Shown: piece after piece, positions 25,862 through 37,159 of the stretch | Layout: each line of letters opens with the position of its first letter | Numbering within the stretch: the first letter of the stretch is position 1 | From: Chlorocebus sabaeus | Lineage: Eukaryota > Chordata > Mammalia > Primates > Cercopithecidae | Reading direction: 5' to 3' | Assembly (NCBI RefSeq): GCF_047675955.1 | Contig: NC_132904.1 | Location: forward strand, 59,701,435 to 59,765,434 | DNA: 64,000 nt | Translations under genes and position numbers: made by a program | The notes under the pieces: model-generated | The model's input: only the letters and a program-made list of their open reading frames with translations | The model's database searches: none | What the model was told of the DNA's origin: nothing

Positions 25862-26299
25862 TTGGAAGCCCCTAGAGGGCTATGGTGAAAAAGGAAATAT
25901 CTTCCGTTAAAAACTGGAAAGAAGTTTTCTGAGAAACTGCTTTATGTTCTGTTAATTCATCTCACAGTGTTACAGCTTACCCCTCAAGAAGTGTTTAGCT
26001 AAGGCTGTTGTTCTGGAATTTGCAAAGTGATATTTGGAAGCCCTTAGAGGGCTATGGGGAAAAAGGAAATATCTTCCATTAAAAAGTGGAAAGAAGCTTT
26101 CTGAGAAACTGATTTGTGTGCTGTTAATTCATCTCACAGAGTTTTAGCTATCCCTTCAAGAAGCCTTTCTCTAAGGCTGTTCTTGTGTAATTTGAAAAGT
26201 AATATTTGGAAGCCTTTAGAGGGCTATGCTGAAAAAGGAAATATCTTCCGTTAAAAATTGGAAAGGAGCTTTCTGAGAACCTGCTTTGTGTACTGTTAA

Positions 26300-26710
26300 T
26301 TCATCTCACAGAGTTACAGCTTTCCCTTCAAGAAGCCTTTCGCTAAGACTGTTCTTGTGGAATTTGGAAAGTGATATTTGGAAGCCCATAGAGGGCAAAG
26401 GTGAAAAAGGAATTATCTTCTGTTCAAAACTGGAAAGAAGCTTTCTGAGAAACTGCTCTGTGTTCTGTTAATTCATCTCACAAAGTTAAATCTTTCCCTT
26501 CAAGAAGCCTTTCGCTAAGGCTGTTCTTGTGGCATTGGCAAAGTGATATTTGGAAGCCCATAGAGGGCTACGGTGGAAAGGAAATAACTTCCGTTGTAAA
26601 CTGGAAAGAAGCTTTCTGAGAAACTGCTCTGTGTTCTGTTAATTCATCTCACAGAGTTCCATCTTTCCCTTCAAGAAGCCTTTCGCTAAGGCTGTTCTTG
26701 TGGAATTGGC
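26300..26710 (+). repeat. 9-monomer-spaced duplication, copy 1
   Basis: Matches 27847-28257 at an offset of 1547 bp (nine monomers). Shared rare sites: GGGCAAAGGTG, GGAATTATCTTCTGTTC, CACAAAGTTAAATC, TTGTGGCATTGG, and the shortened A-box GGTGGAAAGGAAATAAC. The two copies look almost identical over about 400 bp. Confidence 0.85.
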
Positions 26711-27846
26711 AAAGAGATATTTGGAAGCCCATAGAGGACTATGGTGAAAAAGGAAATATCTTCCGTTCAAAACTAGAAAGAAGATTTCTGAGAAACTGCT
26801 CTGTGTTCTGTTAATTCATCTCACAGAGTTACATGTTTCCCTTCAAGAAGCCTTTCGCTAAGGCTGTTGTTGTGGAATTGGCAAAGTGATATTTAGAAGC
26901 CCATAGAGGGCTAGGGTGAAAAAGGAAATATCTTCCGTTCAAAACTTGAAAGAAGCTTTCTGTGAAACTGCTCTGTGTTCTCTTAATTCATCTCACAGAG
27001 TTACATCTTTCCCTTTAAGAAGCCTTTCGCTAAGGCTGTTCTTGTGGAATAGGCAAAGTGATATTTGGAAGCCCATAGAGGTCTATGGTGAAAAAGGAAA
27101 TATCTTCCGTTCAAAACTGGAAAGAAGCTTTCTGAGAAACTGCTCTGTGTTCTGTTAATTCATCTCACAGAGTTACATCTTTCCCTTCAAGAAGTCTTTC
27201 GCTAAGGCTGTTCTTGTGGAATTGGAAAAGTGATATATGGAAGCCCATAGAGGGCTAGGGTGAAAAAGGAAATATCTTCCATTCAAAACTGGAAAGAGGA
27301 TTTCTGAGATACTGCTTTGTGTTCTGTTAATTCATCTCACAGAGTTACAGCTTTCCCCTCAAGAAGCCTTTCGCTAAGACTGTTCTTGTAATATTTGCTA
27401 AGTGATATTTGGAAGCCCATGGAGGGCTCTGGTGAAAAAGGAAATATGTTCCGTTAAAAACTGGAAAGAAGCTTTCTGAGAAACTGCTTTGTGTCCTGTT
27501 AATTCATCTCACAGAGTTACATCTTTATCTTCAAGAAACCTTTCGCTAAGGCTTTTCTTGTGGAATTTGGAAGATGATATATGTAAGCCCATAGAAAGCT
27601 ATGGAGATAAAGGAAATATCTTCCGTTAAAAGCTGGAAAGAAGCTTTCTGAGAAACTGCTTTGTGTTCTGTTAATTCATCTCACAGAGTTACAGCTTTCC
27701 CTTCAAGAAGTCTTTTGCTAATACAGTTCTTGTGGAATTGGCAAAGTGATATTTGGAAGCCCATAGAGGGCTACGGTGAAAATGGAAATATATTCCGTTA
27801 AAAACTGGAAAGGAGCTGTCTGAGAAACTGCTTTGTGTTCTGTTAA

Positions 27847-28257
27847 TTCATCTCACAGAGTTACAGCTTTCCCTTCAAGAAGCCTTTCGCTAAGACTGTT
27901 GTTGTGAAATTTGGAAAGTGATATTTGGAAGCCCATAGAGGGCAAAGGTGAAAAAGGAATTATCTTCTGTTCAAAACTGGAAAGAAGCTTTCTGAGAAAC
28001 TGCTCTGTGTTCTGTTAATTCATCTCACAAAGTTAAATCTTTCCCTTCAAGAAGCCTTTCGCTAAGGCTGTTCTTGTGGCATTGGCAAAGTGATATTTGG
28101 AAGCCCATAGAGGGCTACGGTGGAAAGGAAATAACTTCCGTTGTAAACTGGAAAGAAGCTTTCTGAGAAACTGCTCTGTGTTCTGTTAATTCATCTCACA
28201 GAGTTCCATCTTTCCCTTCAAGAAGCCTTTCGCTAAGGCTGTTGTTGTGGAATTGGC
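27847..28257 (+). repeat. 9-monomer-spaced duplication, copy 2
   Basis: Partner of 26300-26710. It is followed at 28311 by a monomer (CATTAAAAAGTGG, GAGTTTTAGCTATCCC) that pairs with 26077 at a different offset, 2234 bp. Copied segments have therefore been rearranged relative to one another. Confidence 0.85.
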
Positions 28258-28669
28258 AAAGTGATATTTGGAAGCCCTTAGAGGGCTATGGTGAAAAAGG
28301 AAATATCTTCCATTAAAAAGTGGAAAGAAGCTTTCTGAGAAACTGATTTGTGTGCTGTTAATTCATCTCACAGAGTTTTAGCTATCCCTTCAAGAAGCCT
28401 TTCTCTAAGGCTGTTCTTGTGTAATTTGAAAAGAAATATTTGGAAGCCCTTAGAGGGCTGTGGTGAAAAAGGAAATATCTTCCGTTAAAAATTGGAAAGA
28501 AGTGTTCTGAGAAACTGCTCTGTGTACTGTTAATCCATCTCACAGAGTTACAACTTTCCCTTCAAGCAGCCTTTCGCTAAGGCTGTTCTTGTGGAATTGG
28601 CAAAGGGATATGTGGAAGCCCATAGAGGGCTACGGTGAAAAAGGAAATATCTTCCGTTCAAAACTGGAA

Positions 28670-29084
28670 AGAAGCTTTCTGAGAAACTGCTCTGTGTTCT
28701 GTTAATTCATCTCACAGAGTTACATCTTTCCCTTCAAGAAGCCTTTCGCTAAGTCTGTTCTTGTGGAATTGGCAAAGTGATATTTGGAAGCCCATAGAGG
28801 TCTATGGTGAAAAAGGCAATATCTTCTGATCAAAACTGGAAAGAAGCTTTCTGAGAAACTGCTCTGTGTTCTGTTAATTCATCTCACAGAGTTACATCTT
28901 TCCCTTCAAGAAGCCTTTCGCTAAGTCTGTTCTTGTGGAATTGGCAAAGTGATATTTGGAAGCCCATAGAGGTCTATGGTGAAAAAGGCAATATCTTCTG
29001 ATCAAAACTGGAAAGAAGCTTTCTGAGAAACTGCTCTGTGTTCTGTTAATTCATCTCACAGAGTTACATCTTTCCCTTCAAGAA
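28670..29084 (+). repeat. Perfect 172-bp monomer tandem duplication
   Basis: Over about 2.4 monomers the sequence repeats with a period of exactly 172 bp and no differences that I could see. It includes the private variants AAGGCAATATC and TTCTGATCAAAACTGG (28826 and 28998) and CATAGAGGTCTATGG. Divergence resumes at AAGACTTTCGATAAGG (29083). A single-monomer duplication this clean must be recent. Confidence 0.88.
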
Positions 29085-29559
29085 GACTTTCGATAAGGCT
29101 GTTCTTGTGGAATTGGCAAAGGGATATTTGGAAGCCAATAGAGGGCTACGGTGAAAAAGGAAATATATTCCGTTCAAAACTAGAAAGAAGCCTTCTGAGA
29201 AACTGCTCTGTGTTCTGTTAATTCATCTAACAGAGTTACATCTTTCCCTTCAAGAAGCCTATCGTTAAGTCTGTCCTTGAGGAATTGGCAAAGGGATATT
29301 TGGAATCTCGTAGAGGGCTACGGTGAAAAAGGAAAGATCTTCCGTTCAAAACTGGAAAGAAGCTTTCTGAGAAACTGCTCTGTGTTCTGTTAATTCACCT
29401 CAAAGAGTTACATCTTTGCCTTTAAGAAGCCTTTCACCAAGGCTGTTCTTGTTGAATTGGCAATGTGTTATTTGGAAGCCAATAGAGGGCTAAGGTGAAA
29501 AAGGAAATACCTTCCGTTCAAAACTGGAAAGAATCTTTCTGAAAAACTGCTCTGTGTTC

Positions 29560-30900
29560 TGTTAATTCATCTCACAGAGTTACATCTTTCCCTTCAAGAA
29601 GCCTTTCGCTAAGTCTGTTCTTGTGGAATTGGCAAAGGGATATTTGGAAGCCCATAGAGGGCTTTGGTGAAAAAGGAAATATCTTCCGTTCAAAACTGGA
29701 AAGAAGCTTTCTGAGAAACTGCTTTGTGTTCTGTTAATTCATCTCACAGAGTTACATCATTCCCTTAAAGAAGCCTTTTGCTAAGGCTGTTCTTGTGGAA
29801 TTGGCAAAGTGATATTTGGAAGCCCATAGAGGGCTATGGTGAAAAAGGAAATATCTTCCGTTCAAAACTGGAAAGAAGCTTTCTGAGAAACTGCTCTGTG
29901 TTCTGTTAATTCATCTCACAGAGTTACATCTTTCCCTTCAAGAAGGCTTTCGCTAAGGCTGTTCTTGTGGAATTTGAAAGGTGATATTTAGAAGCCCATA
30001 GAGGGCTACTGTGAAAAAGGAAATATCTTCCGTTCTAAACTGGAAAGAAGCTTTCTGAGAAACTGCTCTGTGTTCTCTTAATTCATCTCACAGAGTTACA
30101 TCTTTCCCTTTAAGAAGCCTTTCGCTAAGGCTGTTCTTGTGGAATAGGCAAAGTGATATTTGGAAGCCCATAGAGGTCTATGGTGAAAAAGGAAATATCT
30201 TCCTTTCAAAACTGGAAAGAAGCTTTCTGAGAAACTGCTCTGTGTTCTGTTAATTCATCTCACACAGTTACATCTTTCCCTTCAAGAAGACTTTCGCTAA
30301 GGCTGTTCTTGTGGAATTGGCAAAGTGATATTTGGAAGCCCATAGTGGGCAATGAAAGGAAATATCTTCCGTTCAAACCTGGAAAGAAGCTTTCTGAGAA
30401 ACTGCTCTGTGTTCTGTTAATTCATCTCACAGAGTTACATGTTTCCCTTCAAGAAGCCTATTGCTAAGGCTGTTGTTGTGGAATTGGCAAAGTGATATTT
30501 GGAAGCCCATAGAGGCCTATGGTGAAAAAGGAAATATCTTCCGTTCGAAACTGGAAAGAAGCTTTCTGAGAAACTTCTCTGTGTTCCGTTAATTTATCTC
30601 ACATAGTCACATCTTTTCCTTCATGAAGTCTTTCTCTAAGGCTGTTCTTGTGGAATTGACAAGGTGATATTTGGAAGCCCATAGTGGGCTATGCTGAAAA
30701 AGGAAATATCTTCCGTTTAAAACTGGAAAGAAGCTTTCTGAGAAACTGCTCTGTGTTCTGTTAATTCATCTCACAGAGTTACATCTTTCCCTTCAAGAAG
30801 CCTTTCGCTAAGTCTGTTCTTGTGCAATTGGCAAAGGGATATTTGGAAGCCTGTAGAGGTCTATGGTGAAAAAGGAAGTATCTTCGTTCAAAACTGGATA
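29560..30900 (+). repeat. Triplicated multi-monomer block, copy 1
   Basis: Shares an ordered series of rare monomers with 32640-33960 and 37160-38200: GGGCTTTGGTG, CATCATTCCCTTAAAGA, GGAATAGGCAAAG with TCTTCCTTTC, the shortened GGGCAATGAAAGG monomer, ACATGTTTCCC with CCTATTGC, and CATAGTCACATC with TTCATGAAGTC. Offsets are 2919 bp to copy 2 and 7380 bp to copy 3 at the GGAATAGGCA site. This copy holds one monomer (about 29800-29970) absent from copy 2. Confidence 0.85.
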
Positions 30901-31379
30901 GAAGCTTTCTGAGAAACTGTTCCGTGTTCTGTTAATTCGTCTCACAGAGTCACATCTTTCCCTTCAAGAAGCCTTTCGCTAAGGCTGTTCTTGTGGAATT
31001 GGCAAAGGGATATTGGGAAGCCCATAGAGGGCTATGGTGAAAAAGGAAATATCTTCCGTTCAAAACTCGAAAGAAGCTGTCTGAGAAACCGCTCTGTGCT
31101 CTCTTAATTCATCTCACAGAGTTTCATCTTTCCCTTTAAGAAGCCTTTCGCTAAGGCTGTTCTTGTGGAATTGGCAAAGTGATATTTGGAAGCCCATTAG
31201 AGGGCTACGGTGAAAAAGGCAATATCTTTCGTTCAAAACTGGAAAGAAGCTTTCTGATTAACTGCTCTGTGTTCTGTTAATTCATCTCACAGAGTTACAT
31301 CTTTCCCTTCAAGAAGGCTTTCGCTAAGGCTGTTCTTGTGGAATTGGCAAAGTGATATTTGGAAGCCCATAGAGGGCTA

Positions 31380-32600
31380 TGGTGAAAAAGGAAATATCTT
31401 CCTTTCACAACTGGAAAGAAGCTTTCAGAGAAACTTCTCTGTGTTCTGTTAATTCATCTCACAGAGTTACATGTTTCCATTCAAGAAGCCTTTCGCTAAG
31501 GCCTGTCTTGTGGAATTGGCAAAGGTATATTTGGAAGCCCGTAAAGGCTATGGTTAAAAAAGGAAATATCTTCCGCTCAAAACTTAAAAGAAGCTTTCTT
31601 AGAAACTGTTCCGTGTTCTGTTAATTCATCTCACAGAGTTACATCTTTCCCTTCAAGAAGCCTTTCGCTAAGGTTGTTGTTGTGGAATTGGTAAAGGGAT
31701 ATTTGGAAGCCCAGAGAGAGCTATGGTGAAAAAGGAAATACCTTCCGTTCAAAACTGGAAAGAAGCTTTCTGATAAACTGCTCTGTGTTCTGTTAATTCA
31801 TCTCACAGAGTCACATCTTTCCCTTCAAGAAGCCTTTCGCTAAGGCTGTTCTTGTGGAATTGACAAGGTGATATTTGGAAGCCCATAGTGGGCTATGGTG
31901 AAAAAGGAAATATCTTCCGTTTAAAACTGGAAAGAAGCTTTCGGAGAAACTTCTCTGTGTTCTGTTAATTCATCTCACAGAGTTACATCTTTCCCTTCAA
32001 GAATCCTTTCGCTAAGGCTGTTCTTGTGGAATTGGCAAAGTGATATTTGGAAGCCCATAGAGGGCTATGGTGAAAAAGGAAATATCTTCCGTTCAAAATT
32101 GGAAAGAAGCATTCTGAGAAACTGCTCTGTGTTCTGTTAATTCATCTCAGAGATTTACATCTTTCCCTTAAAGAAGCCTTTCGCTAAGGCAGTTCTTGTA
32201 GAATTGGCAAAGTGATATTTGGAAGCCCATAGAGGGATAAAGTGAAAAAGGAAATATCTTCCGTTCAAAACTAGAAAGAGGCTTTCTGAGAAACTGTTCT
32301 GTGTTCTGTTAATTTATCTCACAGAGTTACATCTTTCCCTTCAAAGAAGCCTTTCGCTGAGGCTTTTCTTGTGGAATGGGCAAAGTGATATTTGGAAGCC
32401 CATAGAGGGCTTCGTTGAAAAAGGAAATATCTTCCGTTCGAAACTGGAAAGAAGCTTTCTGAGAAACTGCTCTGTGTTCTGTTAATTCATCTCACAAAGT
32501 TACATCTTTCCCTTCAAGAAGCCTTTCGCTAAGTCTGTTCTTGTGGAATTGGCAAAGGGATATTTGGAAGCCCATAGAGGGCTTTGGTGAAAAAGGAAAT
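31380..32600 (+). repeat. Block paired with 35158-36550, copy 1
   Basis: Pairs with 35158-36550 at an offset of 3778 bp, rising to 3949 bp after about 31740 because the partner carries one additional monomer. Shared rare features: TCTTCCTTTCACAACTGG, GGTATATTTGGAAGCCCG with TAAAGGCTATGGTTAAAAA, CCCAGAGAGAGCTATGG, AGGGATAA-GTG, TTCAAAGAAGCC and GGAATGGGCAAAG with GGGCTTCGTTG. A third, more diverged relative lies at about 45240-46130. Confidence 0.8.
32410..32426 (+). promoter_or_regulatory. Variant A-box partly resembling a CENP-B box
   Basis: The monomer A-box reads CTTCGTTGAAAAAGGAA here. Compared with the nine essential bases of the CENP-B box (NTTCGNNNNANNCGGGN), TTCG, the central A and two of the four CGGG bases match, giving 7 of 9. 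The last half (CGGG) is not intact, so CENP-B binding is doubtful. Similar variants occur at 36359 and 45531. Confidence 0.45.
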
Positions 32601-32639
32601 ATCTTCCGTTCAAAACTGGAAAGAAGCTTTCTGAGAAAC

Positions 32640-33960
32640 TGCTCTGTGTTCTGTTAATTCATCTCACAGAGTTACATCTTTCCCTTCAAGAAGCCTTTCG
32701 CTAAGTCTGTTCTTGTGGAATTGGCAAAGGGATATTTGGAAGCCCATAGAGGGCTTTGGTGAAAAAGGAAATATCTTCCGTTCAAAACTGGAAAGAAGCT
32801 TTCTGAGAAACTGCTTTGTGTTCTGTTAATTCATCTTACAGAGTTACATCATTCCCTTAAAGACGCCTTTCGCTAAGGCTGTTCTTGGGAATTGGCAAAG
32901 TGATATTTAGAAGCCCATAGAGGGCTACTGTGAAAAAGGAAATATCTTCCGTTCTAAACTGGAAAGAAGCTTTCTGAGAAACTGCTCTGTGTTCTCTTTA
33001 TTCATCTCACAGAGTTACATCTTTCCCTTTAAGAAGCCTTTCGCTAAGGCTGTTCTTGTGGAATAGGCAAAGTGATATTTGGAAGCCCATAGAGGTCTAT
33101 GGTGAAAAAGGAAATATCTTCCTTTCAAAACTGGAAAGAAGCTTTCTGAGAAACTGCTCTGTGTTCTGTTAATTCATCTCACACAGTTACATCTTTCCCT
33201 TCAAGAAGACTTTCGCTAAGGCTGTTCTTGTGGAATTGGCAAAGTGATATTTGGAAGCCCATAGTGGGCAATGAAAGGAAATATCTTCCGTTCAAACCTG
33301 GAAAGAAGCTTTCTGAGAAACTGCTCTGTGTTCTGTTAATTCATCTCACAGAGTTACATGTTTCCCTTCAAGAAGCCTATTGCTAAGGCTGTTGTTGTGG
33401 AATTGGCAAAGTGATATTTGGAAGCCCATAGAGGGCTACGGTGAAAAAGGAAATATCTTCCGTTCGAAACTGGAAAGAAGCTTTCTGAGAAACTTCTCTG
33501 TGTTCTGTTAATTCATCTCACATAGTCACATCTTTTCCTTCATGAAGTCTTTCTCTAGGGCTGTTCTTGTGGAATTGACAAGGTGATATTTGGAAGCCCA
33601 TAGTGGGCTATGCTGAAAAAGGAAATATCTTCCGTTTAAAACTGGAAAGAAGCTTTCTGAGAAACTGCTCTGTGTTCTGTTAATTCATCTCACAGAGTTA
33701 CATCTTTCCCTTCAAGAAGCCTTTCGCTAAGTCTGTTCTTGTGGAATTGGCAAAGGGATATTTGGAAGCCTGTAGAGGGCTATGGTGAAAAAGGAAGTAT
33801 CTTCCGTTCAAAACTGGATAGAAGCTTTCTGAGAAACTGTTCCGTGTTCTGTTAATTCGTCTCACAGAGTCACATCTTTCCCTTCCAGAAGCCTTAGCTA
33901 AGGCTGTTCTTGTGGAATTGGCAAAGGGATATTTGGAAGCCCATAGAGGGCTACGGTGAA
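32640..33960 (+). repeat. Triplicated multi-monomer block, copy 2
   Basis: Copy 2 of the block starting at 29560. The offset is 3092 bp at the GGGCTTTGGTG monomer (32753) but 2919 bp from GGAATAGGCA onward, a difference of one monomer lost here. A 1-bp deletion (TTCTTGGGAATTGG, about 32886) marks the fusion monomer. Confidence 0.85.
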
Positions 33961-35157
33961 AAAGGAAATATCTTCCGTTCAAAACTGGAAAGAAGCTTTC
34001 TGAGAAACTGCTCTGTGTTCTCTTGATTCATCTCACAGAGTTACATCTTTCCCTTCAAGAAGCCTTTCGCTAATGCTGTTTTTGTGGAATTGGCAATGTG
34101 ATATTTGGAAGCCCATAGAGGGCTATGGTGAAAAAGGAAATATCTTCCGTTCAAAACTGGAAACAAGCTTTCTGAGAAACTTCTCTGTGTTCTGTTAATT
34201 CATCTCACAGAGTTCCATCTTTCCCTTCAAGAAGCCGTTCGCTAAGGCTGTTCTTGTGGAATTGGCAAAGGGATATTTAGAAGCCCATAGAGGGCTATGG
34301 TGAAAAAGGAAATATCTTCCGTTCATAACCGGAAGGAAGCTTTCTGAGAAACTGTTCTCTGTTGTGTTAATTCATCTCACAGAGTTACATCTTTCCCTTC
34401 AAGAAGCCTTTCGCTAAGGCTGTTCTTGTGGAATAGGAAAAGTGATATATGGAAGCCCAAAGAGGGCTACGCTGAAAAAGGAAATATCTTCCGTTCAAAA
34501 CTGGAAAGAAGCTTTCTGAGAAACTGCTCTGTGTTCTGTTAATTCATCTCACAGAGTTACATCTTTCCCTTCAAGAAGGCTTTCGCTAAGGCTGTTCTTG
34601 TGGAAGTGGCAAAGTGATATTTAGAAGCCCATAGAGGGCTAGTGTGAAAAAGGAAATATCTTCCGTTCAAAACTGGAAAGAAGCTTTCTCAGAAACTGCT
34701 CTGTGTTCTCTTAATTCATCTCACAGAGTTTCATCTTTCCCTTCAAGAAGCCTTTCGCTAAGGCTGTTCTTGTGGAATTGGCAAAGTGATTTTTGGAAGC
34801 CCATAGAGGGCTACGGTGAAAAAGGCAATATCTTTCGTTCAAAACTGGAAAGAAGCTTTCTGAGAAACTGCTCTGTGTTCTGTTAATTCATCTCACAGAG
34901 TTCCATCTTTCCCTTCAAGAAGCCTTTCGCTAAGGCTGTTGTTGTGGAATTGGCAAAGTGATATTTGCAAGCCCATAGAGGGCTATGGTGAAAAAGGAAA
35001 TATCTTCCGTTGAAAACTGGAAAGAAGCTTTCTGAGAAACTGCTCTGTGTACTGTTAATTCATCTCACAGAGTTACATCTTTCCCTTCAAGAAGCCTTTC
35101 GCTAACGCTGTTCTTGTGGAATTGTCAAAGGGATATTTGGAAGCCCATAGAGTGTTT

Positions 35158-36550
35158 TGGAGAAAAAGGAAATATCTTCCTTTCACAACTGGAAAGAAGC
35201 TTTCAGAGAAACTGCTCTGTGTTCTGTTAATTCATCTCACAGAGTTACATCTTTTCTTTCAAGAAGCCTTTCGCTAAGGCCTGTCTTGTGGAATTGGCAA
35301 AGGTATATTTGGAAGCCCGTAAAGGCTATGGTTAAAAAAGGAAATATCTTCCGCTCAAAACTTAAAAGAAGCTTTCTTAGAAAATGTTCCGTGTTCTGTT
35401 AATTCATGTCACAGAGTTACATCTTTCCCTTCAAGAAGCCTTTCGCTAAGGTTGTTCTTGTGGTATTGGTAAAGGGATATTTGGAAGCCCAGAGAGAGCT
35501 ATGGTGAAAAACGAAATATGTTCCGTTCAAAACTGGAGAGAAGCTTTCTGAGAAACTGCTCTGTGTTCTGTTAATTCATCTCACAGATTTACATCTTTCC
35601 CTTCAAGAAGCCTTTCGTTAAGGCTGTTCTTGTGGAAATGGAAAAGGGATATTTGGAAGCCCATAGAGGGCTATGGTGAAAAAGGAAATGCCTTCCGTTC
35701 AAAACTGGAAAGAAGCTTTCTGATAAACTGCTCTGTGTTCTGTTAATTCATCTCACAGAGTCACATCTTTCCCTTCAAGAAGCCTTTCGCTAAGGCTGTT
35801 CTTGTGTAATTGAAAAGGTGATATTTGGAAGCCCATAGTGGGCTATGGTGAAAAAGGAAATATCTTCCGTTCAAAACTAGAAACAAGCTTTCTGAGAAAC
35901 TTCTCTGTGTTCTGTTAATTCATCTCACAGAGTTACATCTTTCCCTTCAAAAAGAAGTTCGCTAAGGCTGTTCTTGTGGAAATGGCAAAGTGATATTTGA
36001 AAGGCCATAGAGGGCTATGGTGAAAAGGAAATATCTTCTGTTCAAAAATGGAAAGAAGCTTTCTGAGAAACTGCTCTGTGTTCTGTTAATTCATCTCACA
36101 GATTTACATCTTTCCCTTCAAGAAGCCTTTCGCTAAGGCTGTTCTTGTAGAATTGGCAAAGTGATATTTGGAAGCCCATAGAGGGATAAGGTGAAAAAGG
36201 AAATATCTTCCGTTCAAAACTAGAAAGAAGCTTTCTGAGAAACTGTTCTGTGTTCTGTTAATTTATCTCACAGAGTTACATCTTTCCCTTCAAAGAAGCC
36301 TTTCGCTGAGGCTTTTCTTGTGGAATGGGCAAAGTGATATTTGGAAGCCCATAGAGGGCTTCGTTGAAAAAGGAAATATCTTTCGTTCGAAACTGGAAAG
36401 AAGATTTCTGAGAAACTGCTCTGTGTTCTGTTAATTCATCTCACAGAGTTACATCTTTCCCTTCAAGAAGCCTTTCGCTAAGTCTGTTCTTGTGGAATTG
36501 GCAAAGGGATATTTGGAATCCCATAGAGGGCTTTGGTGAAAAAGGAAATA
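35158..36550 (+). repeat. Block paired with 31380-32600, copy 2
   Basis: Partner of 31380-32600 with one additional monomer (around 35510-35690). It contains the CTTCGTTGAAAAAGGAA variant A-box at 36359. A separate monomer with a shortened A-box (GGGCTATGAAAGG) is at about 36871. Confidence 0.8.
36359..36375 (+). promoter_or_regulatory. Variant A-box partly resembling a CENP-B box
   Basis: Same 17-base variant as at 32410, in the duplicated block copy (offset 3949 bp). It matches 7 of 9 essential CENP-B bases. It is inherited by block duplication and is not an independent origin. Confidence 0.45.
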
Positions 36551-37159
36551 TCTTCCGTTCAAAACTGGAAAGAAGCTTTCTGAGAAACTGCTCTGTGTTC
36601 TGTTAATTCATCTCACAGAGTTACATCTTTCCCTTCAAGAAGCCTTTCGCTAAGTCTGTTCTTGTGGAATTGGCAAATTGATATTTGGAAGCCCATAGAG
36701 GTCTATGGTGAAAAAGGAAATATCTTCCGTTCAAAACTGGAAAGAAGCTTTCTGAGAAACTGATCTGTGTTCTGTTAATTTATCTCACAGAGTTACATCT
36801 TTCCCTTCAAGAAGCCTTTTGCTAAGGCTGTTCTTGTTTAATTGGCAAAGTGATATTTCGAAGCCCATAGAGGGCTATGAAAGGAAATATCTTCCGTTCA
36901 AAAATGGAAAGAAGCTTTCTGAGAAACTGCTCTCTGTTCTGTTAATTCATCTCACAGATTTACATCTTTCCCTTCAAGAAGCCTTTCGCTATGGCTGTTC
37001 TTGTGGAATTGGCAAAGTGATATTTGGAAGACCACAGAGGGCTACGGTGAAAAAGGAAATATCTTCCGTTCAAAACTGGAAAGAATCTTTCTGAGAAACT
37101 GCTCTGTGTTCTCTTGATTCATCTCACAGAGTTACATCTTTCCCTTCAAGAAACCTTTC

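Larger units (their letters stand above)
21440..28500 (+). repeat. Alpha satellite, old/young mosaic zone
   Basis: Monomers of two types alternate here in runs of one to nine. Young type (GCTCTGTG, ATTGGCAAAG, CGTTCAAAACTGG) is seen at about 21480-21800, 22200-22900, 23395-24990, 26400-27300 and 28000-28300. Old type (GCTTTGTG, TTTGCAAAG, TTAAAAACTGG) is seen at about 21800-22200, 22900-23390, 24990-26400, 27300-28000 and 28300-28490. Some monomers are hybrids, for example an old 5' half with ATTGGCAAAG near 22030 and 27735. The pattern suggests repeated unequal exchange or gene conversion where the two arrays meet. Confidence 0.85.

Noticed and set aside
21994..33982. Minus-strand open frames such as 21994-22197 and 33698-33982
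   Set aside because: Antisense readings of alpha monomers; the same peptide motifs recur at monomer spacing.
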